A DNA stretch of 37,407 bases, from assembly GCF_018283645.1 (NCBI RefSeq), contig NZ_JAGSXH010000061.1, positions 1 to 37,407 of the forward strand, given 5' to 3'. Positions 1 through 8,332 of the stretch are shown piece by piece; within the stretch, counting starts at the first letter, position 1, and each line of letters begins with the position of its first letter. Under the pieces are notes generated by a model. It ran no database searches, was not told the origin of the DNA, and saw only the letters and a program-made list of their open reading frames with translations. A program made the position numbers and the translations under genes. The stretch comes from Actinocrinis puniceicyclus. GTDB taxonomy: Bacteria > Actinomycetota > Actinomycetes > Streptomycetales > Catenulisporaceae.

Positions 1-129
1 GGGTGGGGATACCGGATACATCCCGACGAGTTGCGCACGCACGCGCAGGTCATGCGCGGGCACGCCGAGACGGTGACGGCGCACGCCCAGGTGCTGGTGG
101 GCCGGCTGTCCGGGGCGAGTTTCGGGTGA
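1..129 (+). CDS. 5'-truncated small protein, WXG100/Esx-like position
   Basis: The first frame of the window is open from base 1 to a TGA at 127-129 and gives 42 residues, helix-prone and rich in Ala, His and Val (for example HAETVTAHAQVLVGRL). The 5' end lies outside the window. The stop overlaps a GTG start of the next gene (GTGA), the usual sign of a coupled actinobacterial operon. A short helical protein directly before a larger effector-like protein fits an Esx-like (type VII secretion) partner. No WXG motif is visible in the remaining part, so this rests on layout and composition only. Confidence 0.45.
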   Translation, partial: GWGYRIHPDELRTHAQVMRGHAETVTAHAQVLVGRLSGASFG

Positions 130-1094
130 GCAGCAGGCCGGCGAAGGCGCTGGAGCAGGGTGTGGCGGAGGACCTGATTCCTGCGGTGCACGATACGGAG
201 AAGGCGTTGGGCAACGCGTTTCACTCGGTCGCCGACGGGGCCGATGGCGTGGCCGGGCGCACGGAGGCGGTCGAGGCGGAGGCGACGGGGAGGCTGTCCT
301 CGGTCGGGAACCGCGAAACCGCCGCGGCGTCGGGCTCTGCGCAGGCGAGCGTGACCGGGGTCGGCGGGGAGGCGCAGGCCGCGCTGCGCACGCGAATATC
401 CTCCGCGTTAGCGCCGCGCGAGGCTGCGGCGGGTGGGGCGCTGGGCTCGGGTCTGGAGCGCTGGCCCGCGTCCGGGCCGATGCGCCCGGGGCAGGAGGCC
501 GGGGTGCGCGCGGCGCTGGAGCGGATGAAGTTCCCGCCGAACGACCGGCAGAAGATCTTCGACGCGCCGAAAAGCAAGAAGAGCCCGATGGGGGCGGACG
601 CCGCCGAGCTGATCGCGCGCGGGCACCTGGAGGGCGCGGACGAGTATCGCGAGGTGCTCAGCCAGTTCAAGATGGCCGATGCGCGGCCGGCGGCGATGAT
701 GTCGCTTCGGCATGCCGACGATCTCCACCGGCTGGGGCACCGGAACCTGTTGTTCGAGATGAAGGAGCAGCCCGGGCAGAGCCACTTCGACATCGACGTG
801 GGTACCCGGGCGGTTGATCACAGCCTGGCGGCGGGATACCAGCTCAAGGATGTCCAGCGCGTCGCAGGCCTGGACTCCGCCTCCCGAAAGGCCATCGCGC
901 AACTGGTCAACGCCCCGTCCGGCCTGCGTGTCGCGTTGATGGACGTGCATGAGCCGTCCACCGCGCTGGACGATGCGACGCGGCAGCTGCTGAGCAGCCG
1001 GGCGGCGGCGAAGAACATCACCCTGCATCTCCGCTTCGCGGACGGGCGCGATCTGACCTTCCCGCCCGGCGCCGCCGTATACCCTGACCACTGA
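126..1094 (+). CDS. Putative type VII-secreted polymorphic toxin-like protein (322 aa)
   Basis: Starts at GTG 126, overlapping the previous stop by 4 bp. The first ~130 residues are low-complexity, Ala/Gly/Glu/Arg-rich and helical, like the N-terminal stalk of WXG100/LXG-type secreted proteins. The C-terminal ~190 residues (from about 'ALERMKFPPNDRQ') are a compact, more varied domain, as in polymorphic toxins. It contains a D...FEMKE stretch near residue 210 that resembles the D-(x)n-ExK arrangement of PD-(D/E)XK nucleases. No signal peptide or membrane segment is visible. The following gene, 11 bp downstream, is acidic and could be the immunity protein. The exact toxin family is not recognised; the nuclease idea is a guess from one motif. 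Confidence 0.5.
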   Translation: MSSRPAKALEQGVAEDLIPAVHDTEKALGNAFHSVADGADGVAGRTEAVEAEATGRLSSVGNRETAAASGSAQASVTGVGGEAQAALRTRISSALAPREAAAGGALGSGLERWPASGPMRPGQEAGVRAALERMKFPPNDRQKIFDAPKSKKSPMGADAAELIARGHLEGADEYREVLSQFKMADARPAAMMSLRHADDLHRLGHRNLLFEMKEQPGQSHFDIDVGTRAVDHSLAAGYQLKDVQRVAGLDSASRKAIAQLVNAPSGLRVALMDVHEPSTALDDATRQLLSSRAAAKNITLHLRFADGRDLTFPPGAAVYPDH

Positions 1095-1105
1095 GGCCAT
1101 CGACG

Positions 1106-1780
1106 ATGACAACGACCCCCCTGCTGCGCGCTCCCCGGGACATCGCCTCCTGGATGTGGTTTCCGCGCCACCTGGAGCCCGGTCTGCAAGCCCAGTATGC
1201 GCTGGCCGCCCGGATCGCCGAGATCGCCGCCCGGCATGGGCTGCTGACCGCGCCCCGGATTGTCAGTGCCTGGAGTCTGGACGGCGTCAGGGTTCCCCAG
1301 GTGTGCGCCGTCGTGCAGCCTACGGGCGCGCTGGACGATCCGGCCGTGCTGGCGGCGGTCGTCGCCGCGCGCCCCGACGAGCTGCCCGAGCGGGCCGTGC
1401 CCGGTGAGATCGAGCTCGAAGGGCCGGGATCCTGGTACGACGCTGACGGCGCCGCGCACGCCGATGACGGCCTGCTGCGCATCACCGTGGACCTGCTGCC
1501 CGGCGACCCGTGGGTCCAGGTGGAGGTGTTCCACGACGTGTGGATGCCCTACGACTTCACGGGGCGGCCGCACCCCGAGGTGTATCAGTGCAATGCGTCG
1601 CGGTTGGCGGCAGCGCTCACCGATATCAATGCTTTGCTCGGCGCCGAGGCTGAACCGGGCGAGCTCACCTACTTCGGCCGCGCCGTGGCTCTTGGTGTTG
1701 AGAACAGCTTCGACGACGACGGCGAGCCCCTGGATGTCACCGATCTGATCAAGGCGGCGGCGCAGCGGTACGGCGGGTAG
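1106..1780 (+). CDS. Acidic hypothetical protein, possible immunity protein (224 aa)
   Basis: ATG at 1106, 11 bp after the toxin-like gene, same strand. The product is acidic and globular with no membrane segment or signal peptide. Trp, Tyr and Asp are frequent (for example PGDPWVQVEVFHDVWMPYDF), a composition often seen in SUKH- or Imm-type immunity proteins. It ends six bases before a third small gene, so the three form one transcription unit. I do not recognise the family. The immunity role is inferred only from its place after the toxin-like gene. Confidence 0.55.
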   Translation: MTTTPLLRAPRDIASWMWFPRHLEPGLQAQYALAARIAEIAARHGLLTAPRIVSAWSLDGVRVPQVCAVVQPTGALDDPAVLAAVVAARPDELPERAVPGEIELEGPGSWYDADGAAHADDGLLRITVDLLPGDPWVQVEVFHDVWMPYDFTGRPHPEVYQCNASRLAAALTDINALLGAEAEPGELTYFGRAVALGVENSFDDDGEPLDVTDLIKAAAQRYGG

Positions 1781-1786
1781 AGCCAC

Positions 1787-1993
1787 ATGAGCCGGGTGAG
1801 CGCCGCCGAGTGGTTGTGGCAGGAAGCCCTCGACCACCTGAAAGCCGATATCCTCGGAGTGTACGAACTTCTGTGGCTGCTGCGCGGCTCCGATTACCAG
1901 CTGCCCGAGCAGCAGGCCAAGGCCCTGGTCCAGTCCACCGCGTCGCTGCTACTTGCCGAGGGCAAGGCCAGGATCGTACGGCTGCAGTGGTAG
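1787..1993 (+). CDS. Small helical hypothetical protein (68 aa)
   Basis: ATG at 1787, six bases after the previous stop. The 68-residue product is mostly amphipathic helix (EWLWQEALDHLKADILGVYELL) and ends in a basic stretch (KARIVRLQW). It completes the left-edge operon. No motif is recognised. It could be a second immunity or chaperone component of the secretion cassette, or an unrelated small protein. Confidence 0.5.
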   Translation: MSRVSAAEWLWQEALDHLKADILGVYELLWLLRGSDYQLPEQQAKALVQSTASLLLAEGKARIVRLQW

Positions 1994-2099
1994 CCGAAGG
2001 GCCGCGAAGGCGTTGCTCATCGCGAGATAGGCTAAGCGCACCAGCACGAGCGGTCATCCTGTCGCAGCTTCACCCACGACATGCGGGAAACCGCAGTAA

Positions 2100-2550
2100 C
2101 GCCACGGCCCCGTGCACGGCGAACTGAATCCTCTAGCCTGCACGGACGACGTTTCCGGCACCCTCAGGTCGCTGCCGCGGTCCAGGCGGTGGCGGGTGAG
2201 TGTGTGGGTCCGGAGCTGGCCGGGACGGGTGCTGCGGCGCACAGGTGCGCGAAGGATGCCTCGGACGCGAGCCGGTCGGGGTTGTCTCCGGCGGTGGTCA
2301 GCGGCTGGGCGGCGGTCTCGGTGCCGACGCCGGGAAGCGCGAGCAGGCCAAAGCGGCGTGGGCTACCAGGGGTGCCAGTTCGGCGTCTGCGTCGGCGATC
2401 TCCTCGGCCAGGTGCTGATCACGGCGGCCAACCTGCGCAGCGCAGTGCGTGCCGCGGCCGTCAGGTCGCAAAGGTCTGCGGCCGGTGCCGACCGGGCCAA
2501 GGTCTCCAGCCAGCGCTTTCCGAATCCGATCAACCAGGGTCGGCGACGCG
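2100..2550 (-). pseudogene. IS110-family transposase remnant (C-terminal part, frameshifted)
   Basis: On the minus strand three frames in succession carry parts of one transposase. One part reads ALRRLA, then, after a shift, DQHLAEEIADADAELAPLVA; a further shift gives ALPGVGTETA...AGDNPDRLASEASFAHLC...VPASSG, the hallmark of the transposase_20 domain of IS110/IS116/IS902 elements. A fragment of the following RHRLxRG motif is again in another frame. No frame covers more than about 60 residues and the N-terminal DEDD catalytic domain is absent, so this is a dead C-terminal fragment. It sits just downstream of the 449-aa gene and may have clipped its end. Confidence 0.7.
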
Positions 2551-2555
2551 GTCGG

Positions 2556-3905
2556 CTATTCCTGGACGCAGGCGAGCATGTTCAGACCGCGGCCGTTGGG
2601 GTGTTGTGCCGGGTGGGGCTCGCCGTGCGCGTAGGGCTGGCAGCGTTCGGCCAGGTGCGGGGGCAGGCCGCTGTGTTCGGCGAACCAGGTGATCCAGTGG
2701 GGTAAAAGTGCCGTCAGTTGGCGGGCGAAGTCTTCCTGGTAGTAGTCCCGGAGGTGTTCGGCGAACACTGCGACGCGGTGCGGCGAGCAGGTGGCCTTCA
2801 GCTGCGGGATCTCGCCCTCGAACCAGTCGCGGGCCAGTGCATCGACAAGCTCTGCTTGGTCCGGCGGGGCGGGCGCGTCGGGCCGGTGCTCGGCGAGCCA
2901 TGAGGTGAACTGTCGGGCGCACGTGGACGGCTCTGGCGTCTCGGGTCTTGTGCTGCGGGCTGCCGGGGGCATGCCGGTGCGGGCCAGTGCCTCGCGCAGT
3001 TCATCGGCTAGGCGTCGCGAGCGGTGGTACTCGGCGAACTGGCTCGCGGTCTCGCCGCCCGGCTCCAGAATGCCCTGGTCAGTGGGCAATAGTTCGGACA
3101 GCAGGCCGGGATCATCCACGGGCGCTAGGACGCAGCCGTCTGTGGCGGCGGGACCGACGACGACCTGCCACGCCGCCAGCGCGTGCGCGGAGTCGGGGAA
3201 GTAGCCGCTGTTCACGGTGAAGTGGGAATATCCGCAGGCGTCGATGTCCCACAGATACCAACGGTCCGGGCCTTCGGACGAGGGGAAGGGGACGGTGACG
3301 GCGAAGCGGCTGCCGTAGGCATCCCGGGTCCACTGGGCGGCGCCGGTAGGGGTGAGGACGGCGAGCGCGGGCAGGATATGCCCGCCGCGCCCGGCCCGTA
3401 GTGCGGCGATCGCCCTGCGCACAGCGTCGTCGTAGGGGTCTGATGCGATCGCGGCCAGGGTACTCAGGAGCAGCCAGGGGGCGTGCCAGGCGTGCGGATC
3501 CCGGTCGATGAGGGAGTGGCGCACGGCGCCGGCGGCGGCCGTGTTGAGCGCTTCCAGGAATTGGCCCGGGCTGACGTATTCCTCGAGCGCCTCTGCCTGG
3601 GCCAGCGCGTGCATCCGGGCGCCGAGCCGCGCGCACAGCTCGTCCTCGAACCGTGTCGCGCCGAGTTCCGACGCCAGGGTGGTTAATTCGGGCAGCCGGG
3701 TCTGCGCCTCGTGGGTGGCGATCGCCGCGCGGTGCTGGTCGAGTTGCCGGCGGTGAGCGCCCAGGTTCAGCAGTGCTTGCGCGAGCTCTCCGCGCTCAGG
3801 ATCGAGCGACGCCCCCTGCTGCTCACGCCGCGCTCTGAGCTTGGCCCCCTGCTGGACGGACTTGGGACGCGGCGGTTTCTTCTTGCGCTGACGCGGGACT
3901 GGCAC
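2556..3905 (-). CDS. Hypothetical protein with basic N-terminus (449 aa)
   Basis: ATG at 3905. The first ~35 residues are strongly basic (PRQRKKKPPRPKS), suggesting nucleic-acid contact or a disordered tail. Then come a helical segment rich in Gln/Glu/Ala (about 45-120) and a mixed alpha/beta C-terminal half with many Trp and His residues. There is no signal peptide, membrane segment or recognised catalytic motif. Codon use is ordinary for the window and the frame is uninterrupted, so the gene looks intact. The last residues run into an IS110 remnant, so the natural C-terminus could have been altered. Function unknown. Confidence 0.65.
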   Translation of the reverse strand: MPVPRQRKKKPPRPKSVQQGAKLRARREQQGASLDPERGELAQALLNLGAHRRQLDQHRAAIATHEAQTRLPELTTLASELGATRFEDELCARLGARMHALAQAEALEEYVSPGQFLEALNTAAAGAVRHSLIDRDPHAWHAPWLLLSTLAAIASDPYDDAVRRAIAALRAGRGGHILPALAVLTPTGAAQWTRDAYGSRFAVTVPFPSSEGPDRWYLWDIDACGYSHFTVNSGYFPDSAHALAAWQVVVGPAATDGCVLAPVDDPGLLSELLPTDQGILEPGGETASQFAEYHRSRRLADELREALARTGMPPAARSTRPETPEPSTCARQFTSWLAEHRPDAPAPPDQAELVDALARDWFEGEIPQLKATCSPHRVAVFAEHLRDYYQEDFARQLTALLPHWITWFAEHSGLPPHLAERCQPYAHGEPHPAQHPNGRGLNMLACVQE

Positions 3906-3978
3906 GGCGAGATTCTAGTGTCGGCGCCGGATCCGCCGCTGCGCCCTCGGGCGCGGCGAGACGCGTGGACATTGCACG

Positions 3979-5427
3979 TCATGCCACCACGAGGGGTGCG
4001 TCGCATCCCGTCCCGATCAGATATTCGCGCGCGCCGTAGACGCCCAGCGGGGTCAGCTCGACGCGGACCCGTTTCGGATCGCGTTCCTGTACTGCGTCCG
4101 TGCTCTGCCCGCCGGGGGGACCGCCCGCCTCGATCGAGACGGCGGCGCACCGGTGCAGGTGGCCGAGCAGCCCGATGGTCGTCTGCATCCCAGCCGTGAC
4201 GTAGAGCTCGGACACCTCATGGTCGTCGGCCTCGTGCGACACGGCCCGTTCCAGCGCTCGCTCGATCGCGTCCAGTGACACCGGCCCTTGTGTCCGGTAC
4301 AGCTCGGCAACCACCGCCTTGACCATCTGGTCGAGCTGCTCGGCCTGCGCCCCCTGCGCCTCTTCGTCGATGACCGCGACTTGGAAGGCGCTTAGCCACA
4401 GCTCGAGTGTCGCCTCGCAGTCCGCCTCGTTTCCGGCAGTCTTGATCGAAAGCTCCGCGCGCGGGCCGGGGATCGCAGTGCGGCGGCCCGCGCGCACCAC
4501 GTCCTGCTCCACCGCCAGCTGCCACAGGTGCTCCATCTCGGGAACGTCCCCCATAGTCTTGATCTTCGAAGCGGCAGGCGTTTCGACACCTACCTGTCCG
4601 CACAGCTGCGCCAGCTCTCGGCCGACGGGCGCGCCCTGGCGCCCGACTGCCCGGCCAGGCGCGCACCATTCGGCGATGGCGGCGAGTCGGCGCAGCGTCA
4701 GCGCCGACGCGGCGTCGCGGGCGAGCGACTCGGGCGGTGCGAGCCGCACCGGAGGATAGCCGCAGGCGCACGGCCGTTCGCGCGCAATCGCACTGGCCCG
4801 GTACTGGGCGATGCGGCCTGGTGCCACTGCGGCGATCACGGCGCCGTCGTTGACGAACTGCGCGGTGACCAGTTCCGGACGTTCGTCGCACAGCGGGCCG
4901 AGGAATTCGGCACGCTCGGCGGCGGGGCATGCGTTGAATCGGTCGAGCCAGGCTTGCATGGCGCTGTCGTCGGCCACGTCGACCCCGGCCTCGCGGGCGG
5001 CCGTCATGAACCGCTTGGCCATGGCGTAGCGGCGCGGGTCCGCCATCGCCGCGGGGAACTGCGCCGCCGCGCGCTCCAGTTCGCGCAGCAAGGCGGCGAG
5101 CTTGGCGCTGGAGGCGTGGAAGCGGTCCTCCTGTTCGAGATATTCCAGATAGGCCCGCAGCGTTTCGACGCCGTGCTCGGCCAGGCCGCACACGTCGGTG
5201 AGTTTGCGCACAGCGATGTTGTACAGAACGGCGTGTACATCACCGCTGCGCCACAACAGCGGATTGGCGCGGCCACCCCAGCGCGCCCGCCCGTCGAGCA
5301 GCATGTACGCGCGCTGGCTCTGCCGCTCAGGCGAGTCGCCGGGCGCGGCGTGGCGGGCGCACCAGATCTCGAAGTCGGCCAGGATCCGGTCGGTCAGGTT
5401 CATCGGCACGGATGCCGATTGTGCCAT
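3979..5427 (-). CDS. Hypothetical cytosolic protein (482 aa)
   Basis: ATG at 5427, with an alternative ATG at 5403 (MNLTDRIL). The protein is largely helical, with several Ala/Glu/Leu-rich segments. Isolated Cys residues (CACGYPP around residue 220) could bind a metal but form no complete known site. No membrane segment or signal peptide is seen. It lies 73 bp upstream of, and on the same strand as, the 449-aa unknown gene, so they may be co-transcribed. The family is not recognised; both look like lineage-specific actinomycete proteins. Confidence 0.6.
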   Translation of the reverse strand: MAQSASVPMNLTDRILADFEIWCARHAAPGDSPERQSQRAYMLLDGRARWGGRANPLLWRSGDVHAVLYNIAVRKLTDVCGLAEHGVETLRAYLEYLEQEDRFHASSAKLAALLRELERAAAQFPAAMADPRRYAMAKRFMTAAREAGVDVADDSAMQAWLDRFNACPAAERAEFLGPLCDERPELVTAQFVNDGAVIAAVAPGRIAQYRASAIARERPCACGYPPVRLAPPESLARDAASALTLRRLAAIAEWCAPGRAVGRQGAPVGRELAQLCGQVGVETPAASKIKTMGDVPEMEHLWQLAVEQDVVRAGRRTAIPGPRAELSIKTAGNEADCEATLELWLSAFQVAVIDEEAQGAQAEQLDQMVKAVVAELYRTQGPVSLDAIERALERAVSHEADDHEVSELYVTAGMQTTIGLLGHLHRCAAVSIEAGGPPGGQSTDAVQERDPKRVRVELTPLGVYGAREYLIGTGCDAPLVVA

Positions 5428-5564
5428 CGTTCGCCCGGTTCATGAGCCACTGCCGCGCACTTGGCCGATGATCGGGCGGCGCGGCTGTGGTGATGGCAGC
5501 GGCGCGATTAGGTGTCGAGCATTGCTGCCCCGCAGTGGCGCCGTCCTATTCGGGTCGCCTGGTT

Positions 5565-6029
5565 TCAGACGTGGTGGACGGCGATGCGCGCGTGTTTGGG
5601 TTTGTCGGGTTCTTCGGTGAGCTGGGTCAGGTCGTCGACGTCGCTGGTGAGCAGGAGCACGGGTCTGGGACAGGCCAGGGCGACGGCGGCGACGAGGGAG
5701 TCGAGGGCGTGTGTGTGGCCGTCGAGTCCGCTGCGGCCGAGCAGTTCACCGGCCTGGCGCGCTAGCTGGGGGGTGATGGGTTCCTGGGTGATGGTCTTGA
5801 GGACACGGTGGATCTTGGTGTCTCGTGCGCTGCCGCGCAGCACCTCGGTCAGTGTGGTGGCGGCTATCACGATTTGGCCGCCGCGGGCGAGGACTCCCTC
5901 GGCGGCAGCGCGAGCGGTGGTGTTCTGGTCGGCGAAGGCGACTAAGCCCTGGCTGTCGAGTACGAGGGTGCCGCCTGGGCGTTCGGCGGGAGCGAGGTGC
6001 CGTTTCGCTGGGGTACGGGTCGTGCTCAC
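5565..6029 (-). CDS. vapC: VapC-family PIN-domain toxin
   Basis: A PIN-domain ribonuclease that would cut RNA (in known VapCs often tRNA or rRNA) when freed from its antitoxin. GTG start at 6029 overlaps the antitoxin stop (GTGA). After a ~22-residue extension the PIN fold starts with LVLDSQGLVAF (first Asp). A conserved Glu follows in TTLTEVLRG and a later Asp in HALDSLVAAVAL; the domain ends with LLTSDVDDLTQL (last acidic pair). Length about 154 aa is slightly long for VapC because of the N-terminal extension. Paired with the VapB-like gene immediately upstream. Confidence 0.8.
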   Translation of the reverse strand: MSTTRTPAKRHLAPAERPGGTLVLDSQGLVAFADQNTTARAAAEGVLARGGQIVIAATTLTEVLRGSARDTKIHRVLKTITQEPITPQLARQAGELLGRSGLDGHTHALDSLVAAVALACPRPVLLLTSDVDDLTQLTEEPDKPKHARIAVHHV

Positions 6030-6304
6030 GCGGCGCCCTGGGCCTGGTGGCCATAGGCATCGGGCCACCAGGAGGCGACTTCCGACCGCACGTCATCGGG
6101 CACGGGGCCGGATTCCTGGTCCATCTCGTCGAGGAGTTTGGCGAGCTGGTCGAGTTGGTAGCGTCGGGCCACGGCTTCGGTGATGTACGCGGAGAACTCC
6201 CGGTCCCCGATCTCCGCCTTGACGGCGGCCTCCAGGTCCTCGGGCAGGGTGATCGTGACGCGTTTGGCCCGACCGTGGAATCGCTCCGTCGCATCGATAG
6301 TCAT
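6026..6304 (-). CDS. vapB: VapB-like ribbon-helix-helix antitoxin (92 aa)
   Basis: Antitoxin partner of the PIN toxin. The N-terminal ~45 residues carry an RHH-type pattern (RVTITLPEDLEAAVKAEI...AYITEAVARR) that would bind the promoter. The C-terminal half is acidic (LLDEMDQESGP...) and would wrap the toxin. I chose ATG 6304 over 6316: a TATGAT element at 6317-6312 (minus strand) lies 7 bp before this ATG, which suggests a leaderless transcript starting at or near it. Typical TA operons are autorepressed by the VapBC complex; no operator was mapped here. Confidence 0.75.
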   Translation of the reverse strand: MTIDATERFHGRAKRVTITLPEDLEAAVKAEIGDREFSAYITEAVARRYQLDQLAKLLDEMDQESGPVPDDVRSEVASWWPDAYGHQAQGAA

Positions 6305-6311
6305 ACTCGGA

Positions 6312-6317
6312 ATCATA
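6312..6317 (-). promoter_or_regulatory. Candidate -10 element of the 6.3-kb vapBC operon
   Basis: TATGAT on the minus strand, 7 bp before the vapB ATG at 6304, preceded by a TG (TGTATGAT, extended -10-like). If used, transcription would start at or next to the A of the start codon, giving a leaderless mRNA, which is common in actinomycetes. No clear -35 is seen. Confidence 0.4.
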
Positions 6318-6577
6318 CACTGCGGGGGTGATCTCGCGAGCGGCGCGCGCGTCGCATGGCCCGGATCGCCCTGGTGCATTGCATTGGCGAGCGGTGGGCG
6401 AGCGTACAGGAGGGTCGTCGTGTTGGCTGCGCTTGCGTGGGCGAGTGTTGGGCGAGCGAACGTCCCGGCATCGCCCGGCAGCGGTCGTCATGGGATGGCG
6501 GTTCGGTGGGACGAGGCATGGACGGACCGGCATGATTCGGCATATTCTGAACGAGAATAGTGAATCATGGCACGTAT

Positions 6578-6630
6578 AGCAGTGGACTCATAATCCTTGG
6601 GTCGCGGGTTCGAGTCCCACCCGCCCTACC
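6578..6630 (+). tRNA. 3' half of a CAT-anticodon tRNA (fragment, likely att scar)
   Basis: The stretch holds an anticodon arm with loop CTCATAA (anticodon CAT at 6589-6591), variable loop, T arm with TTCGAGT loop, and a 3' acceptor strand CCGCCCT followed by ACC. No matching 5' acceptor strand (AGGGCGG) or D arm precedes it. The anticodon stem has a T-T mismatch and the T stem a C-A mismatch, so it is not a working tRNA. Three-prime tRNA halves are the usual scar left by tyrosine-recombinase integration of genomic islands. I see no integrase gene nearby. Confidence 0.6.
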
Positions 6631-6686
6631 GAGGTTGGACATCCAACCAGGCGGGTAAGCTGCACATATGCCCCGTTTCTCTCCGT

Positions 6687-6703
6687 ATGGTTCAGACCAC
6701 CTG
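6687..6703 (+). repeat. 17-bp direct repeat, left copy (second at 8741-8757)
   Basis: ATGGTTCAGACCACCTG occurs here and again at 8741-8757 in the same orientation, where it runs into the left inverted repeat of an IS3-type element. Both copies have GTGGGAGGGA motifs nearby. The two enclose a 2-kb block with an IS remnant and a broken toxin-antitoxin pair. They may be IS-end remnants or marks of a duplication. Confidence 0.6.
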
Positions 6704-6860
6704 ACGTAGTGTCAGCTGGTGGTGGGAGGGAAGTGGGAGGGAGCCGGATGGATCTCGGTCGCCGGTTTGTAACGAAAGCGCCCGTGGGAAAAGCGGGGTC
6801 GAATCCGTTGGTCGGGCCACTCCACCGTTTCTGATCGTGTTCTGCCGGTGCCGTGCGCCG

Positions 6861-6920
6861 GTTGTCGCGCAATGCGTGGATGGCCGGTGCGACGGTGATG
6901 GGTGGCTGCGTCGGTGGTCG
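6861..6920 (+). repeat. 60-bp dispersed repeat, left copy (second at 34138-34197)
   Basis: This 60-bp stretch matches 34138-34197 in the same orientation, with 6 mismatches by my count (about 90% identity) and no gaps. Both copies lie close to sequence from the same rve-type insertion sequence (element at 7.0-7.9 kb, scrap at 34.23-34.28 kb). The repeats flank the whole cluster region. The rest of 6305-7028 holds only the tRNA fragment and short repeats; I see no gene in it. Confidence 0.65.
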
Positions 6921-7028
6921 CTGCCCTTGCCGACAACCTCATCCGTGCTGGTCAGAGTTAGCGTACGCGTGAGGCCGATGTAGCGTGCGATAGCGAACGG
7001 CGGAACGTTCTCATGTCTGGCGGTTGCT

Positions 7029-7899
7029 GTGGCATGGTGGTCGGTCGTGCTGCTGCGACTGGCTTACCTTGGCGTGGCGAACGCGTTCGCGATGTTGCGG
7101 CTGCTTCCGATGAGCGATCGGGACAAGACCGCCGAGATACTCGCCTTACGCCATCAGCTCTTGATCCTGCAGCGGCAGTTCGGTCTGGACCGGGTGCGGT
7201 TCACCCCGAGCGATCGAGCCCTGCTCGCGGCACTGCTGCACCGGCTACCCAGACGTGTGCTCACGAGCCTGCATCTGGTGGTGCGCCCGGATACCGTTCT
7301 GCGCTGGCACCGCGACCTGATCGCGCGCCGCCACGCCGATCAGTCGCGGCCCAAGCTTCGAGACGGTCACCCTGTCCGGGGCCAGACTGCACGTGTTCGC
7401 GGTGATCGAGCACGCCAGCCGGAGAATCAGGGTCCTGGGCGCCACCGCGCACCCGACCGCGTCCTGGGTGACCCAGACCGGGAGGAATCTGGTGATGGAT
7501 CTGCAGCACGCCGGCGCCCGGGAGCGGTTCCTGATCCGGGACCGGGACGGGGAGTACTCCGGCCTGTTCGACGCCGTCCTGGCGGACGCGGGGATCGGGT
7601 TCGTGCTCAGCGGCGTCCGGATGCCGCGGATGAACTCCATCATGGAACGGTGGGTGCAGACCTGCCGGCGCGAGCTGCTGGACCGCACCTTGATCTGGAA
7701 CCGGGCCCACTTACTACACGCCCTACGGGAGTTCGAGCACTTCTACAACGAACACCGGCCGCACCAAGGCATCGCCAACGCCCGCCCACTCCACCTACTA
7801 CCCGCTCCGATCACCGATCCAGGCCAGATCACCCATCTCGACATCCGACGACGCGACCGACTCGGCGGCACCCTGCACGAATACGAGCATGCCGCCTGA
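7029..7899 (+). pseudogene. rve-type IS transposase with internal deletion (IS481/IS3-like)
   Basis: The N-terminal part is in one frame (ILALRHQLLILQRQ..., then VLRWHRDLIARRHADQ), typical of long single-ORF integrase-core transposases. At about 7350 it joins directly, in a different frame, to FETVTLSGARLHVFAVIEH, and the frame then runs to a normal C-terminus (RRDRLGGTLHEYEHAA). About 100 or more residues that should lie between, including the second half of the DNA-binding region and the first catalytic Asp, are missing. The later Asp (FLIRDRDGEY) and the MERW Glu region remain. The element cannot transpose by itself. A 48-bp scrap of the same 3' end occurs at 34232-34279. Confidence 0.8.
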
Positions 7900-8067
7900 C
7901 CTGCACGGACGGGGTTTTCGGCAGGGGCAGCGTGATGGATCGGCGGCTGCGTCGCCTCGCGCAGAGTCTCGTTCTCGAGCGGGTGCTGGATCTCCGCACC
8001 GCTGCCCGGCCGGATCGTGCTGGAGCGCGAACCCTGGTCGTACAAGCCCGACGGCCTTCTCGAACCC

Positions 8068-8332
8068 TCAGCCGTGTCCGAGGTCGGCGGGCAGCAACTC
8101 GAAGGTTTCGCGATGCGCCGGTGCGATGATCCGAAAGTCCTTGCGGTCTACCGTGGCGATCCTGCCGGTGTTGAGCCGTTCAGCCGTGGCGATGACTGCC
8201 GCGTCCACTGCGTCCAGCGGCAGATCCGCGTAGCACTTCCGTGGTCTGGTCCAGGAATGCGGCGCACGAGGTGTGGAACTTGTCGCGGCGGTTGACGGCA
8301 GCGACCAGGACGCCGGTGTCGACGACGATCAC
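8068..8332 (-). pseudogene. PIN-domain (VapC-like) toxin, internally deleted and frameshifted
   Basis: GTG at 8332 overlaps the antitoxin stop (GTGA). The start is a good PIN domain (VIVVDTGVLVAAVNRRD, then CAAFLDQT) but the frame soon ends. A second frame, entered at the break, holds the C-terminal PIN motif (DLPLDAVDAAVIATAERLNT, then RIATVDRKDF...LLPADLG) to a TGA at 8068. The middle of the domain, about 40 residues that normally carry a conserved Glu, is missing. The antitoxin upstream is intact, so this is an orphaned antitoxin next to a dead toxin. Confidence 0.75.

Noticed and set aside
818-1837. Long minus-strand frame opposite the toxin/immunity genes
   Set aside because: Arg/Pro/His-rich antisense shadow of the plus-strand genes, which have better starts and coupling.
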